Notes: generated from the letters alone by a model not told the origin. Shown: positions 14,191-21,701, counted from the stretch's first letter. The stretch is DNA of 23,113 bases from an uncultured Mesocricetibacter sp. (GCA_905373425.1 CAJPST010000007.1:1-23113), one strand, 5' to 3'. Program-made: numbers and translations.

Positions 14191-15855
14191 ATGAAAAAAT
14201 TGCTCAGTTTTGAATTTTGGCAAAAATTCGGCAAATGCCTAATGGTGGTGATTGCCGTGATGCCTGCCGCAGGTTTGATGGTAAGTATCGGTAACTCGTT
14301 ACCGTTAATTAGCGATGCCGAATGGCTGGCGCGCGTGGGTAACATCATTGCGCAAATCGGTTGGGGCATTATCGGCAATCTACATTTGTTATTTGCTTTA
14401 GCCATTGGCGGCAGTTGGGCGAATGAGCGTGCGGGCGGTGCGTTTGCCGCAGGTCTTGCCTTTATTTTAATCAACTTAATTACCGGTCACTTCTTCGGCG
14501 TAAAAATTGAAATGTTGACCGATCCGAATGCCCACGTCAGCACCATCTTGGCAGGCGACATTCCGGTGGCCAACTACTTTGTGAATATCCTCGGACAACC
14601 TGCATTAAATATGGGGGTATTCGTAGGAATCATCGCCGGTTTTGTAGGGGCAACCACCTTTAATAGCTACTACAATTTCCGCAAACTGCCTGAAGTGCTT
14701 ACTTTCTTTAACGGTAAACGCTTTGTGCCATTCGTGGTGATTTATCGTTCCGTTTTAGTATCGTTAGTGTTGGCGGTGTTCTGGCCGGTGGTACAAACCG
14801 GGATCAATCATTTCGGTGAATGGATTGCCAACTCTCAAGACTCCGCGCCTATCCTTGCGCCTTTTGTTTACGGTACATTAGAACGTCTTTTACTGCCTTT
14901 CGGTTTACACCATATGCTCACCATTCCGATGAACTACACCTCATTGGGCGGTACCTATGAATTCTTAACCGGTATGCAACAAGGCAAACAAGTATTCGGA
15001 CAAGACCCATTATGGCTCGCTTGGATCAGTGATTTAATCAACCTGAAAGACGCGGGCAATATGACGCAATATAACGAACTCCTCTCAACAGTGACACCGG
15101 CGCGCTTTAAAGTGGGTCAAATGATCGGTTCAAGCGGTATTCTAATGGGAATTACGCTTGCCATGTACGTGAACGTTGATCCAGATAAGAAAACCATCTA
15201 CAAAGGGATTTTCCTTTCTTCCGCCCTTGCCGTGTTCTTAACCGGTGTAACAGAGCCGATCGAATATATGTTTATGTTCGTTGCACTACCGCTTTACCTT
15301 GTTTATGCGGCTATCCAAGGTTGCGCATTTGCCATGGCGGATATTGTGAACTTACGCGTTCACTCCTTCGGTAACATTGAGTTTTTAACCCGTACGCCAA
15401 TGGCGATTAAAGCGGGCATCGGCATGGATCTTATCAACTTCATTTGGGTATCCGGTGTGTTTGCGGTCGCTGCCTTCTTAATTGCGAATTTCATGATTAA
15501 GAAACTCAACTTAGCCACCGCCGGTCGCAACGGCAACTACGATGCGAAAGGCTCTGACGAAGCCCCTGCTGAGGAGAAAAAAGTCGCTAATGCCAGTGCA
15601 CAAGTGGTGCAAATCGTAAATTTACTGGGTGGACGCAACAATATTGCTGAGGTAGATGCTTGTATGACCCGTTTACGTATCACCGTTCACAACCCTGAGT
15701 TGGTGGGTGATGAAGCGGCTTGGAAACAAGCAGGAGCAATGGGTTTTATCGTCAAAGGCACAGGCATTCAAGCCATTTACGGGCCAAAAGCTGACGTGCT
15801 GAAATCGGATATTCAAGACCTGCTCTCTTCGGGCGTTGAAATTCCGAAAATGTAA
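14191..15855 (+). CDS. PTS maltose/glucose-family EIICB permease (MalT/MalX-like)
   Basis: This is an inner-membrane phosphotransferase-system transporter of the glucose superfamily. Residues 1 to about 435 are the EIIC channel, with about ten hydrophobic segments and the family motifs MPAAGLM, GGSWANERAGGAFAAG, FGLHHML and GVTEPIEYMFMF. After an Ala/Glu-rich linker (about 445-468) comes the EIIB domain, whose phosphorylated cysteine is C491 in DACMTRLRI. There is no fused EIIA, so EIIA-Glc (Crr) would have to act in trans. It resembles enterococcal MalT, which imports maltose as maltose 6'-phosphate. No 6-phospho-alpha-glucosidase is in the operon, which fits a MapP-type dephosphorylation route. 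TAGGAG, overlapping the upstream stop codon, serves as the ribosome site. An alpha-glucoside or glucose specificity cannot be excluded. Confidence 0.88.
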   Translation: MKKLLSFEFWQKFGKCLMVVIAVMPAAGLMVSIGNSLPLISDAEWLARVGNIIAQIGWGIIGNLHLLFALAIGGSWANERAGGAFAAGLAFILINLITGHFFGVKIEMLTDPNAHVSTILAGDIPVANYFVNILGQPALNMGVFVGIIAGFVGATTFNSYYNFRKLPEVLTFFNGKRFVPFVVIYRSVLVSLVLAVFWPVVQTGINHFGEWIANSQDSAPILAPFVYGTLERLLLPFGLHHMLTIPMNYTSLGGTYEFLTGMQQGKQVFGQDPLWLAWISDLINLKDAGNMTQYNELLSTVTPARFKVGQMIGSSGILMGITLAMYVNVDPDKKTIYKGIFLSSALAVFLTGVTEPIEYMFMFVALPLYLVYAAIQGCAFAMADIVNLRVHSFGNIEFLTRTPMAIKAGIGMDLINFIWVSGVFAVAAFLIANFMIKKLNLATAGRNGNYDAKGSDEAPAEEKKVANASAQVVQIVNLLGGRNNIAEVDACMTRLRITVHNPELVGDEAAWKQAGAMGFIVKGTGIQAIYGPKADVLKSDIQDLLSSGVEIPKM

Positions 15856-15926
15856 CAATATTTCAGCATAGGTCAACAAAAAGAGCGGTTAAAATGATCT
15901 GACCTCAAAAGCCAGACTATTAATTC

Positions 15927-15965
15927 AAGGGCTGAGTTCTATAATCTACAGAGCTCAGCCCTTTT
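15927..15965 (+). terminator. Rho-independent terminator of the maltose operon
   Basis: The stem AAGGGCTGAG / CTCAGCCCTT is extended inward by TTCT / AGAG (one G-U pair), followed by TTTT. It closes the malQP-mapP-PTS unit. Confidence 0.88.
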
Positions 15966-16019
15966 GGTTTACCTTGAATAGATCATGCTGATAATTATAA
16001 ATTGTAGAAGAGTAAATCC

Positions 16020-16155
16020 AATCTGACAGTCCCCCATTTAAAAATTCGTGCCTGTCAGATTAATTTGAGCTTAAATTCTTTTCAGCTCAAATGCGTTTTC
16101 CAGCAAACATAGTTCAATATTAGATTGAATAACGTTATATTTCAAAGCATATAAC
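16020..16155. ncRNA. Candidate structured RNA or regulatory element: four successive hairpins
   Basis: The inverted repeats are AATCTGACAG / CTGTCAGATT (16020-16061, 22-base loop), TTTGAGCT / AGCTCAAA (16064-16091), TTCAAT / ATTGAA (16113-16129) and GTTATAT / ATATAAC (16134-16155). They lie end to end in a region without any reading frame. They could be a small RNA, a 5' leader of the next gene, or remnants of a mobile element. The order and spacing do not match any riboswitch class I know. Confidence 0.3.
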
Positions 16156-16183
16156 ATTGCAGTAAAATCTATCACCAAAATCA

Positions 16184-16192
16184 ACCGCACTT
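16184..16192 (-). repeat. DNA uptake signal sequence (Hin type)
   Basis: Exact AAGTGCGGT on the minus strand, 12 bases upstream of the 166-residue protein's start codon, so it overlaps that gene's leader. Confidence 0.9.
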
Positions 16193-16204
16193 TTAGGATA
16201 TGCC

Positions 16205-16705
16205 ATGACCATTTACGACATTGATTTCAACCAGCTTTACAAACAACATCTCATTGCCTGCAACCATTACAATTTGCCACCTGAAAAATGGGACAAAAAA
16301 GCAGTCAAGTTAGTGGATGATTTAGACGACATGATCGATAAACTCTGTGCCAAAGCAAAAAAACGGGTGTATCTCACTTCTGTGACGCAACGTCATTTTT
16401 TGGATGAGGGCGTATTTGCCGCGATCGGACGTGAAGACATCGGTTTTCCGACCTATATTTATTTGCTGAATCGACTTTATCAAAAAGGCATTCAAGCGAA
16501 CCTGAGCTTCATTGAAACGGAATCCGGTCGCTTTATGGGAAAAACCTACGAAGATTTGCTCGGTTCCGTAGAATTTTCTCTTGGGCCGTTAAATGAAAAT
16601 GAAAGGCTGGGCTTAACGGCATTTTATCGCCAAAAACAACAGAACAACGAACCTATCAAACACGGCCAGCGCAAATGGGCGTTGATTTGGTGGAATGTCG
16701 CGTAA
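16205..16705 (+). CDS. Conserved-looking hypothetical protein, 166 aa
   Basis: I do not recognise this protein. It is a soluble, charged 166-residue product without a signal peptide or membrane segment. The N-terminal third is acidic and probably helical (KLVDDLDDMIDKLCAKAKKR). A mixed middle contains YLTSVTQRHFLDEG and GFPTYIYLLNRLYQKGI. The C-terminus is basic and ends in a tryptophan-rich tail (KWALIWWNVA). AGGA lies about six bases upstream of the ATG. It is flanked on both sides by canonical uptake sequences and stands alone between the maltose operon and a periplasmic phosphoesterase, so context gives no function. The codon pattern looks like that of its neighbours, which supports a real gene. 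Confidence 0.75.
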   Translation: MTIYDIDFNQLYKQHLIACNHYNLPPEKWDKKAVKLVDDLDDMIDKLCAKAKKRVYLTSVTQRHFLDEGVFAAIGREDIGFPTYIYLLNRLYQKGIQANLSFIETESGRFMGKTYEDLLGSVEFSLGPLNENERLGLTAFYRQKQQNNEPIKHGQRKWALIWWNVA

Positions 16706-16714
16706 AAGTGCGGT
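16706..16714 (+). repeat. DNA uptake signal sequence (Hin type)
   Basis: Exact AAGTGCGGT immediately after the stop codon of the 166-residue protein. Confidence 0.9.
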
Positions 16715-16754
16715 GAGATTTTGCGGTGTTTTTTGGAACCTAGAGGCATTATTC

Positions 16755-16781
16755 GGCGAAGGTGATTTTTTCTCCTTCGCC
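16755..16781. other. GC-rich hairpin between the hypothetical gene and the phosphoesterase gene
   Basis: GGCGAAGG / CCTTCGCC form a perfect 8-bp stem, extended by a short inner stem around a T-rich loop. The T run is in the loop and not after the stem, so it is not a classical terminator. A consensus -35 TTGACA (16782-16787) directly follows, but no good -10 lies at 16-18 bp. It may be a terminator variant or an operator. Confidence 0.45.
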
Positions 16782-16900
16782 TTGACAAAATGTGCTTAAG
16801 TGTACTTTTTCTTTCTACGTAAAATATACCGCTAATCCATTTGCTTGTTCCATACAAAGCTATATAATTCGCTACTGATTTATCACGAAAAGGAAACCTC

Positions 16901-18565
16901 ATGAAAAAAATCATTTGTTCATTATTTGCTCTTTCTGCGCTTAGCACGGCTGTCGCGCAAGAAGTGAATATTAAAATCTTAGGCACTTCCGACGTACATG
17001 GTCGCATTGTGCCTTGGAGTTACGGCGCAGACGTGGAAGACCGTTCCGGTTCTTACGCCCAAATTGCTACCTATGTTAACGATGTGCGTAAAAACAATAA
17101 AAACGTGGTATTAGTTGACGTGGGCGATGCCATCCAAGACAACCAAGTGGATGTCTTTGCGAAAGACGAAAAATACTATAAAGACCACCCGGTAGCGAAA
17201 GTCTTAAACGCTATGGACTACGATATTTTCGTGTTAGGTAATCACGAATTTAACTTCGGCATGACCGCGTTAGATGAAATCTTAAAAGATATCAAAGCGC
17301 AAAAATTAACCGCTAACTTCTACTACGCGAAAGATGGTAAGCGCTATATCGAGCCGACCACCATCATTGAAAAAGACGGCGTGAAACTTGGCATTATCGG
17401 CCTCACTACGCCAATGTCCGCCAAATTTGAAGAAGACACCGGTAACTTAAAAGACATGAAATTCACTTCACCAAGTGAAGAAGCTAAAGCGCAAGTCGCC
17501 GCGCTAAAAGCCAAAGGGGTAGATGTCATTATCGCCGTGAGCCATATGGGCATCGACAATGAAAACAACATTCCGGACACCGGTATGCGTGATGTGATTA
17601 ACGCCGTGGACGGCATTGATGTGGTCATCGCCGGCCATATGCACAAAAACGTGCCGAGCGAAACCATCAAAGATACCTTAATCACCGAACCGCACCGTTA
17701 CGGCACTGTGGTTTCCGAAGTGGATTTAACGTTTGACATCAACGATAAAAAAGAAGTGAAATTGCTGAAAAAAGAAGCCAAAACCGTACCGGTTAAAGAT
17801 CTGGCTTCCGACGAAAAAATCGTGGAAATCTACAAACCATATCACGAAAAATTACGCGAATTAAATAACGTAGTGATCGGTCAAGCGGAAAATGAAATGG
17901 TGCCACAAGGCAAAAAACATGGCGTAGCCATTGCCTTCACAAAAGACACCGGTCTGTCTTCTTTCATCCACGATGTTGAACGTCATTACAGCAATGCCGA
18001 CGTTGTGTCTTTCTCTTTTGACCACCAAAACGCGCGCATGGATAAAGGCGATATCAAGAAAAAAGACATCATCTTTAACTATCGCTATGCCGGCGGTGAT
18101 GTGACCGTTTATGAAATGACGGGCAAACAGCTCAAGCAATACATGGAATGGTCGGCGGATTATTTCGATACCGTTCAAGCGGGCGACACTGATTATCGCT
18201 ATAACGCAGAGCGCAAAAAATCCAAGTATGTCACCTACGATCTATTCGGCGGCGTGAAATACAAAATTGATTTACGCAAACCAAGCGGACAAAAAATCGT
18301 GGATTTAACCTTAGCTAATGGCAAACCGATCACCGATGACATGAAATTGAAAGTGGGTATGAACTCCTACCGCTTCAACCAACTTCACGGTAAAGGCGGC
18401 ATCTTTGAAGGACAAGACATCCCTGTAGTGTGGGAATCTAAAGTGGCGATGGGACGCGAAAAAGGCACCATCCAAAATATGATGATCGACTACATCACCA
18501 ACGTGAAAAAAGGCAAAATCCAAGGCCTTTCCCACAACAACTGGGAAATTATCGGCTTGGAATAA
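16901..18565 (+). CDS. Periplasmic CpdB-like metallophosphoesterase / nucleotidase
   Basis: This is a secreted nucleotide phosphoesterase of the 5'-nucleotidase/CpdB superfamily, 554 residues. A signal peptide of about 19 residues (MKKIICSLFALSALSTAVA) is followed by the metallophosphatase domain. Metal ligands are visible as D31 and H33 (SDVHGR), D76 (VGDAIQDN), N114-H115-E116 (LGNHEFNFG), a later SHMG and GHMH. The C-terminal substrate domain resembles E. coli CpdB more than UshA: MTGKQLKQYMEWSADYFD, then FGGVKYKID, then a terminal HNNWEI. It lacks the NxGGxR signature of typical 5'-nucleotidases. It is about 90 residues shorter than CpdB. The likely role is to release nucleosides and phosphate from extracellular (cyclic) nucleotides. 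It is transcribed alone, with AAAGGAAA before the ATG. Confidence 0.87.
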   Translation: MKKIICSLFALSALSTAVAQEVNIKILGTSDVHGRIVPWSYGADVEDRSGSYAQIATYVNDVRKNNKNVVLVDVGDAIQDNQVDVFAKDEKYYKDHPVAKVLNAMDYDIFVLGNHEFNFGMTALDEILKDIKAQKLTANFYYAKDGKRYIEPTTIIEKDGVKLGIIGLTTPMSAKFEEDTGNLKDMKFTSPSEEAKAQVAALKAKGVDVIIAVSHMGIDNENNIPDTGMRDVINAVDGIDVVIAGHMHKNVPSETIKDTLITEPHRYGTVVSEVDLTFDINDKKEVKLLKKEAKTVPVKDLASDEKIVEIYKPYHEKLRELNNVVIGQAENEMVPQGKKHGVAIAFTKDTGLSSFIHDVERHYSNADVVSFSFDHQNARMDKGDIKKKDIIFNYRYAGGDVTVYEMTGKQLKQYMEWSADYFDTVQAGDTDYRYNAERKKSKYVTYDLFGGVKYKIDLRKPSGQKIVDLTLANGKPITDDMKLKVGMNSYRFNQLHGKGGIFEGQDIPVVWESKVAMGREKGTIQNMMIDYITNVKKGKIQGLSHNNWEIIGLE

Positions 18566-18585
18566 GATAGCCTAAACCGAAAGAA

Positions 18586-18617
18586 AAATACCGATGGCAA
18601 AAACCATCGGTATTTTT
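18586..18617 (+). terminator. Rho-independent terminator of the phosphoesterase gene
   Basis: A 12-bp perfect stem (AAATACCGATGG / CCATCGGTATTT) with loop CAAAAA is followed by T residues. Confidence 0.92.
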
Positions 18618-18636
18618 ATATGTGAAAAACGTCGCT

Positions 18637-18687
18637 AAAAACGACCGCACTTTGAAACAACACAGAAGTTGGCAAAAAGTACGGTCG
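18637..18687 (-). terminator. Uptake-sequence-pair terminator of the TonB receptor gene
   Basis: On the minus strand, CGACCGTACTTT and AAAGTGCGGTCG form a 12-bp stem with one G-U pair, followed by five U. One arm is a canonical uptake sequence and the other the variant AAGTACGGT (18677-18685). Inverted uptake-sequence pairs acting as terminators are well known in Haemophilus. Confidence 0.8.
18644..18652 (-). repeat. DNA uptake signal sequence (Hin type)
   Basis: Exact AAGTGCGGT on the minus strand, forming one arm of the terminator at 18637-18687. Confidence 0.9.
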
Positions 18688-18702
18688 AAATTTTAGCTGT
18701 TT

Positions 18703-20928
18703 TTAAAACTCATAACGAACGCCAACGTTAAAATTGCGCCCCGGTGCGCTGTAACGATCAGCATTGCCGGAAGTAATCGCCAATGGAATACTGCTCGGAT
18801 CGCGACCTTGCTCCTGCGTAGCTTTACTTAACAGAGCAAGATAAGAAATGTCGTTCCAGTTCCAGTATTTTTTATTAAACAAATTGTTAACACCGGCAGT
18901 TAAAGTCAGGTTTTCCACCGGCTTCCAATAAGCGCCTAAATCAAATACCGAATGACCGCCGGTCGGGTTGTAAAGATACGCGGAAGATTGTTCGATATCT
19001 TTATCGGATTTACCGCGGTTATAAGTCCATTGAATATTGGCACCAAAGGTTTCCCCTTCATAGCCTAAACCGGCTCGCACTTTTAACGGCTGGATACTAT
19101 TAATCGGTGTTTTAACACCTTTGTTGCTCGCTTTGCCACGACTGTAAGAAATACCTTCTGCTAAATAGAAATCCTTATAAAACTTCCATTTCACATCAGC
19201 TGTGAAGCCGTACACTTTGGCTTTATCCAAATTGTCGTATTGGATAAAGGCGTTGTAACCAGGAGTTGGTTTGGATACCCAATCAATAAAGTTTTTATAG
19301 TGGTTGTAATACCCGGTGACTAAATATTGCAGTTTTTCATTTTGACCTTTTGCGCCGATTTCAAAGTTATCAGCGGTCTCAGAGCGTAAATTCGGATTAC
19401 CTACGAGGGCAACGGTGGCAGTTTGAGGTCCCATTCTCGGAACGAAATAAGTGACGCTTTCAAAGAAATAAGAGGTTAATTGTTGCCCCGATGGCGTTCT
19501 TACACCGCGAGAATATTGCACATACGGAATAAATTCCGGTGCAGCACGATATTCCAAACTTAACTTCGGCGTAAATTTAGTTTCGGAACTTTTTGATGGT
19601 TGGAATTGTGCCACTTCACTGTTACCACCGGAGGGTGTCATCCGATAATGCACAAAACCGACTTGTGGCGTAACAACCCATTTTCCAAAAGCAATTTCAT
19701 CTTCAAAATAACCCGTAACTTTATGCTGTTTTGTGTCTGATGTCGGTTTTCCGTTGAAATAGGCGTGTCTGGAATTGCCGTAGGCAGGACGTTCATAGTA
19801 CAAATAGTTTGTCGCCTTGGTATGATTATAACTTAAGCCGTAACGCAGAACTTGAGGAATATTTCCATCAATAAAGCTCATTAAATTAGTGTTAATACCG
19901 TGAGTTTTATAGTTAACGTCGGATTTTTCAAGGCGGTAATTTTTGTTCCCCAAACGATGACGATAATTATCTGTACCGGCATTTTGATAATAAACTTGTG
20001 TTTTCGCATTTTGTAACCAGCCATGTTCATTATTGTAATCATGGCTTAATGAAAAGCGGGTACGCTTCACACGGTCAATGGAGTTACCTTTAGTTTGAAC
20101 ACCGGTGTTTCTATCAATGTTAGTATCAGTTAATGTCAGCAAATCGGTTTTAATTTTTTTACGTTGATGTTCAAAGGCTGCACCAACCCGATGTTGATCA
20201 TTTAACTGATAGTAATGTTTGGTAAGAACATAATTATTTTGCGTGTCTGCCGGATTTGGTTCGGTACGGTTTACGCCGGTACCGGCATTAGTGCCTTTGT
20301 TTTTGGTTTGATCGCCGTTACGAATGGTGGTCATTACCATGCCTTGATAACCACCGATTTTGCCTGCGCCGCCAACAGTGCCATAAACAGAATTATCGAC
20401 GCTGTTATAACCACTTCCAATCAAGCCACCGAGGGCGCGGCCTTTTAATAAATCGGCAGGTTCCAGTGTAGCGAAATTCACACTACCCGATAAACTATTA
20501 GCGGAACCGGCATATTGCACATCAGCACTACGCAGACTACTCACATCCACATAATCGGCACGTCCGAATTCTACACCGTAAGAAATAAAATGTTTGCTTT
20601 CTTGTGCTTCCGGCAATGGGATGCCATCTACCGTTGTGGTCACACGGTTCCCCTGCAAACCACGAATATTCACGCCTTCTCCGCCGGAACGTGCAGTTTG
20701 TAATTGGCTAACGTTCACGTCTAATTTATTGGAAAATAAATCTTTAACATCTTTTGCTTGACGTAAGAAAATACTGTTGCGATCCACTTTGGTATTGACC
20801 AACGTATCACTGGTTTCAATTTCAACAACGGAAATTTCTTCTAATTGATTAGTTTCTTCCGCCATAGCTATATTTTGATAAGCACAAACTGCTGCAACTA
20901 ATACCGCTAGCTTTGTTTTTTTAAGCAT
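18703..20928 (-). CDS. TonB-dependent outer-membrane receptor, heme/hemoglobin-transferrin family
   Basis: This is a 22-strand barrel importer that uses TonB energy to take up an iron source. The protein has 741 residues. The signal peptide is MLKKTKLAVLVAAVCAYQNIAMA, then a TonB-box-like segment EEISVVEIE. The plug domain spans about 45-160 (SGGEGVNIRGLQGNRVTTTVDG and SANSLSGSVNFATL). Barrel strands end in the typical GVRYEF. The VGNPNLRSETADNFEIG stretch is the NPNL box of heme and transferrin-type receptors, preceded by a divergent FRAP box (SRGVRTPSGQQ). No histidine lies between the two boxes, unlike classical heme receptors, so the ligand may differ. I chose ATG 20928 because TGGGG lies seven bases upstream and the product begins with a proper signal peptide; the frame stays open to 20964. 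A Fur box covers its promoter. Confidence 0.88.
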   Translation of the reverse strand: MLKKTKLAVLVAAVCAYQNIAMAEETNQLEEISVVEIETSDTLVNTKVDRNSIFLRQAKDVKDLFSNKLDVNVSQLQTARSGGEGVNIRGLQGNRVTTTVDGIPLPEAQESKHFISYGVEFGRADYVDVSSLRSADVQYAGSANSLSGSVNFATLEPADLLKGRALGGLIGSGYNSVDNSVYGTVGGAGKIGGYQGMVMTTIRNGDQTKNKGTNAGTGVNRTEPNPADTQNNYVLTKHYYQLNDQHRVGAAFEHQRKKIKTDLLTLTDTNIDRNTGVQTKGNSIDRVKRTRFSLSHDYNNEHGWLQNAKTQVYYQNAGTDNYRHRLGNKNYRLEKSDVNYKTHGINTNLMSFIDGNIPQVLRYGLSYNHTKATNYLYYERPAYGNSRHAYFNGKPTSDTKQHKVTGYFEDEIAFGKWVVTPQVGFVHYRMTPSGGNSEVAQFQPSKSSETKFTPKLSLEYRAAPEFIPYVQYSRGVRTPSGQQLTSYFFESVTYFVPRMGPQTATVALVGNPNLRSETADNFEIGAKGQNEKLQYLVTGYYNHYKNFIDWVSKPTPGYNAFIQYDNLDKAKVYGFTADVKWKFYKDFYLAEGISYSRGKASNKGVKTPINSIQPLKVRAGLGYEGETFGANIQWTYNRGKSDKDIEQSSAYLYNPTGGHSVFDLGAYWKPVENLTLTAGVNNLFNKKYWNWNDISYLALLSKATQEQGRDPSSIPLAITSGNADRYSAPGRNFNVGVRYEF

Positions 20929-20943
20929 AGTAACCCCACACTT

Positions 20944-20962
20944 GTTATTAATAATTATTCTC
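20944..20962 (-). promoter_or_regulatory. Fur box upstream of the TonB receptor
   Basis: Read on the minus strand, GAGAATAATTATTAATAAC matches the 19-bp Fur consensus at 13 positions. It lies 16-34 bases before the chosen start codon, where it would block transcription or the leader when iron is plentiful. Confidence 0.6.
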
Positions 20963-21103
20963 AATTATATCGACAAACCACAGGATAACCAACCAAAATT
21001 CTCAGAATATACAAAATAGTTTTCAGTATGCGTAAATTGAGAGGACGGTGGACATAGCTATAACGTTCGCTCCAAATAACAACTGAAATAATTTGTAAAG
21101 ATT

Positions 21104-21132
21104 TTGCAACTGATCGCTATTTGCCATATTAT
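21104..21132 (+). promoter_or_regulatory. Probable promoter of the small YgjV-like gene
   Basis: TTGCAA (21104-21109) and TATTAT (21127-21132) are separated by 17 bases. Transcription would begin near 21139, about 29 bases before the start codon. Confidence 0.5.
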
Positions 21133-21167
21133 ACAACCTTCTTTATTTACCCAATTCGAGGTGATTT

Positions 21168-21413
21168 ATGTTTGGAATTGATCCAATTGAAATTCTAGGT
21201 TATGTCGCAACATTGATTGTGGCCGCATCTTTTTTATTTAAATCTATCGTTCCGCTTCGTATCGTTAATAGTATCGGCGCCGCATTATTCGTAGTTTACG
21301 CTCTGATCAAACACACTTATCCGGTAGCATTATTAAACGCATTTTTAGTTGTCGTGCATATTTACCAATTATGGCGTTTAAAAACAGCTAGTAAGATCAC
21401 CAGCGTAAAATAA
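21168..21413 (+). CDS. Small YgjV-like inner-membrane protein, 81 aa
   Basis: This is an 81-residue membrane protein with three hydrophobic segments (about 8-26, 30-47 and 50-69) and a basic C-terminal tail. The pattern DPIEILGYVATLIVAASFLFKS, then LRIVNSIGAALFVVYALI, corresponds to one half of E. coli YgjV (Imp-YgjV family). It also recalls the half-size proteins of this family found in many Gammaproteobacteria. The three-helix size is like that of SemiSWEET sugar carriers, but I see no firm reason to assign transport. A strong ribosome site (GAGGTG) precedes the ATG, and a promoter and terminator frame it, so it is expressed by itself. Function is unknown. Confidence 0.82.
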   Translation: MFGIDPIEILGYVATLIVAASFLFKSIVPLRIVNSIGAALFVVYALIKHTYPVALLNAFLVVVHIYQLWRLKTASKITSVK

Positions 21414-21432
21414 CCCCGTTTTCCTGCCCACC

Positions 21433-21455
21433 ACAAAAATTGGACAGGTAAATAA
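21433..21455. repeat. Dispersed IS-end-like motif, copy 2
   Basis: ACAAAAATTGGACAGG followed by TAAATAAC resembles the copies at 6031-6053 and 23021-23043. A TTAAATATTGA segment 15 bases further also resembles TTAAATACTGA after copy 1, so the shared element may extend to about 60 bases. Confidence 0.45.
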
Positions 21456-21468
21456 CTTAAATTAAATA

Positions 21469-21502
21469 TTGAGCCCTGTATTTCACAGGGCTTAAATTTT
21501 TT
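21469..21502 (+). terminator. Rho-independent terminator of the YgjV-like gene
   Basis: TTGAGCCCTGT / ACAGGGCTTAA form an 11-bp stem (one G-U pair) with a five-base loop and a six-T run. It lies 55 bases after the stop, behind the IS-end-like motif. Confidence 0.88.
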
Positions 21503-21592
21503 GAGTTTAATGTTTAGTTTTTGTATTACACATTCTTAAATTCCCACATCCGGCACTAATTTCCCTTTTCTTTCTTAATTGTAAAAATTACT

Positions 21593-21630
21593 GATAACAG
21601 TTTGCATTTATAAGCTTAAAAACCTAGAAT
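21593..21630 (+). promoter_or_regulatory. Probable hitA promoter with weak Fur-like overlap
   Basis: TTGCAT (21602-21607) and TAGAAT (21625-21630) are spaced 17 bases apart, with a start point near 21637. The 19-mer from 21593 matches the Fur consensus at only about ten positions but overlaps the -35. HitA homologues are iron-repressed, so weak Fur control is possible. Confidence 0.45.
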
Positions 21631-21701
21631 AAAGCTGTTCACCTAAATTTAACATTTACGGAACAATCCACCTTAATACCAACATTTTTGAAGGAGTATT
21701 C

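Larger units (their letters stand above)
15856..16204. other. Intergenic stretch with terminator and four inverted repeats
   Basis: These 349 bases contain an AAGAGCGGT variant (15881-15889), the PTS operon terminator, then four consecutive inverted repeats between 16020 and 16155, and a canonical uptake sequence before the next gene. No coding region is seen on either strand. Confidence 0.75.

Noticed and set aside
16782..16787. Consensus -35 TTGACA as promoter of the phosphoesterase gene
   Set aside because: No acceptable -10 lies 16-18 bases downstream; the A+T-rich TAAAAT at about 16820 is too far away.
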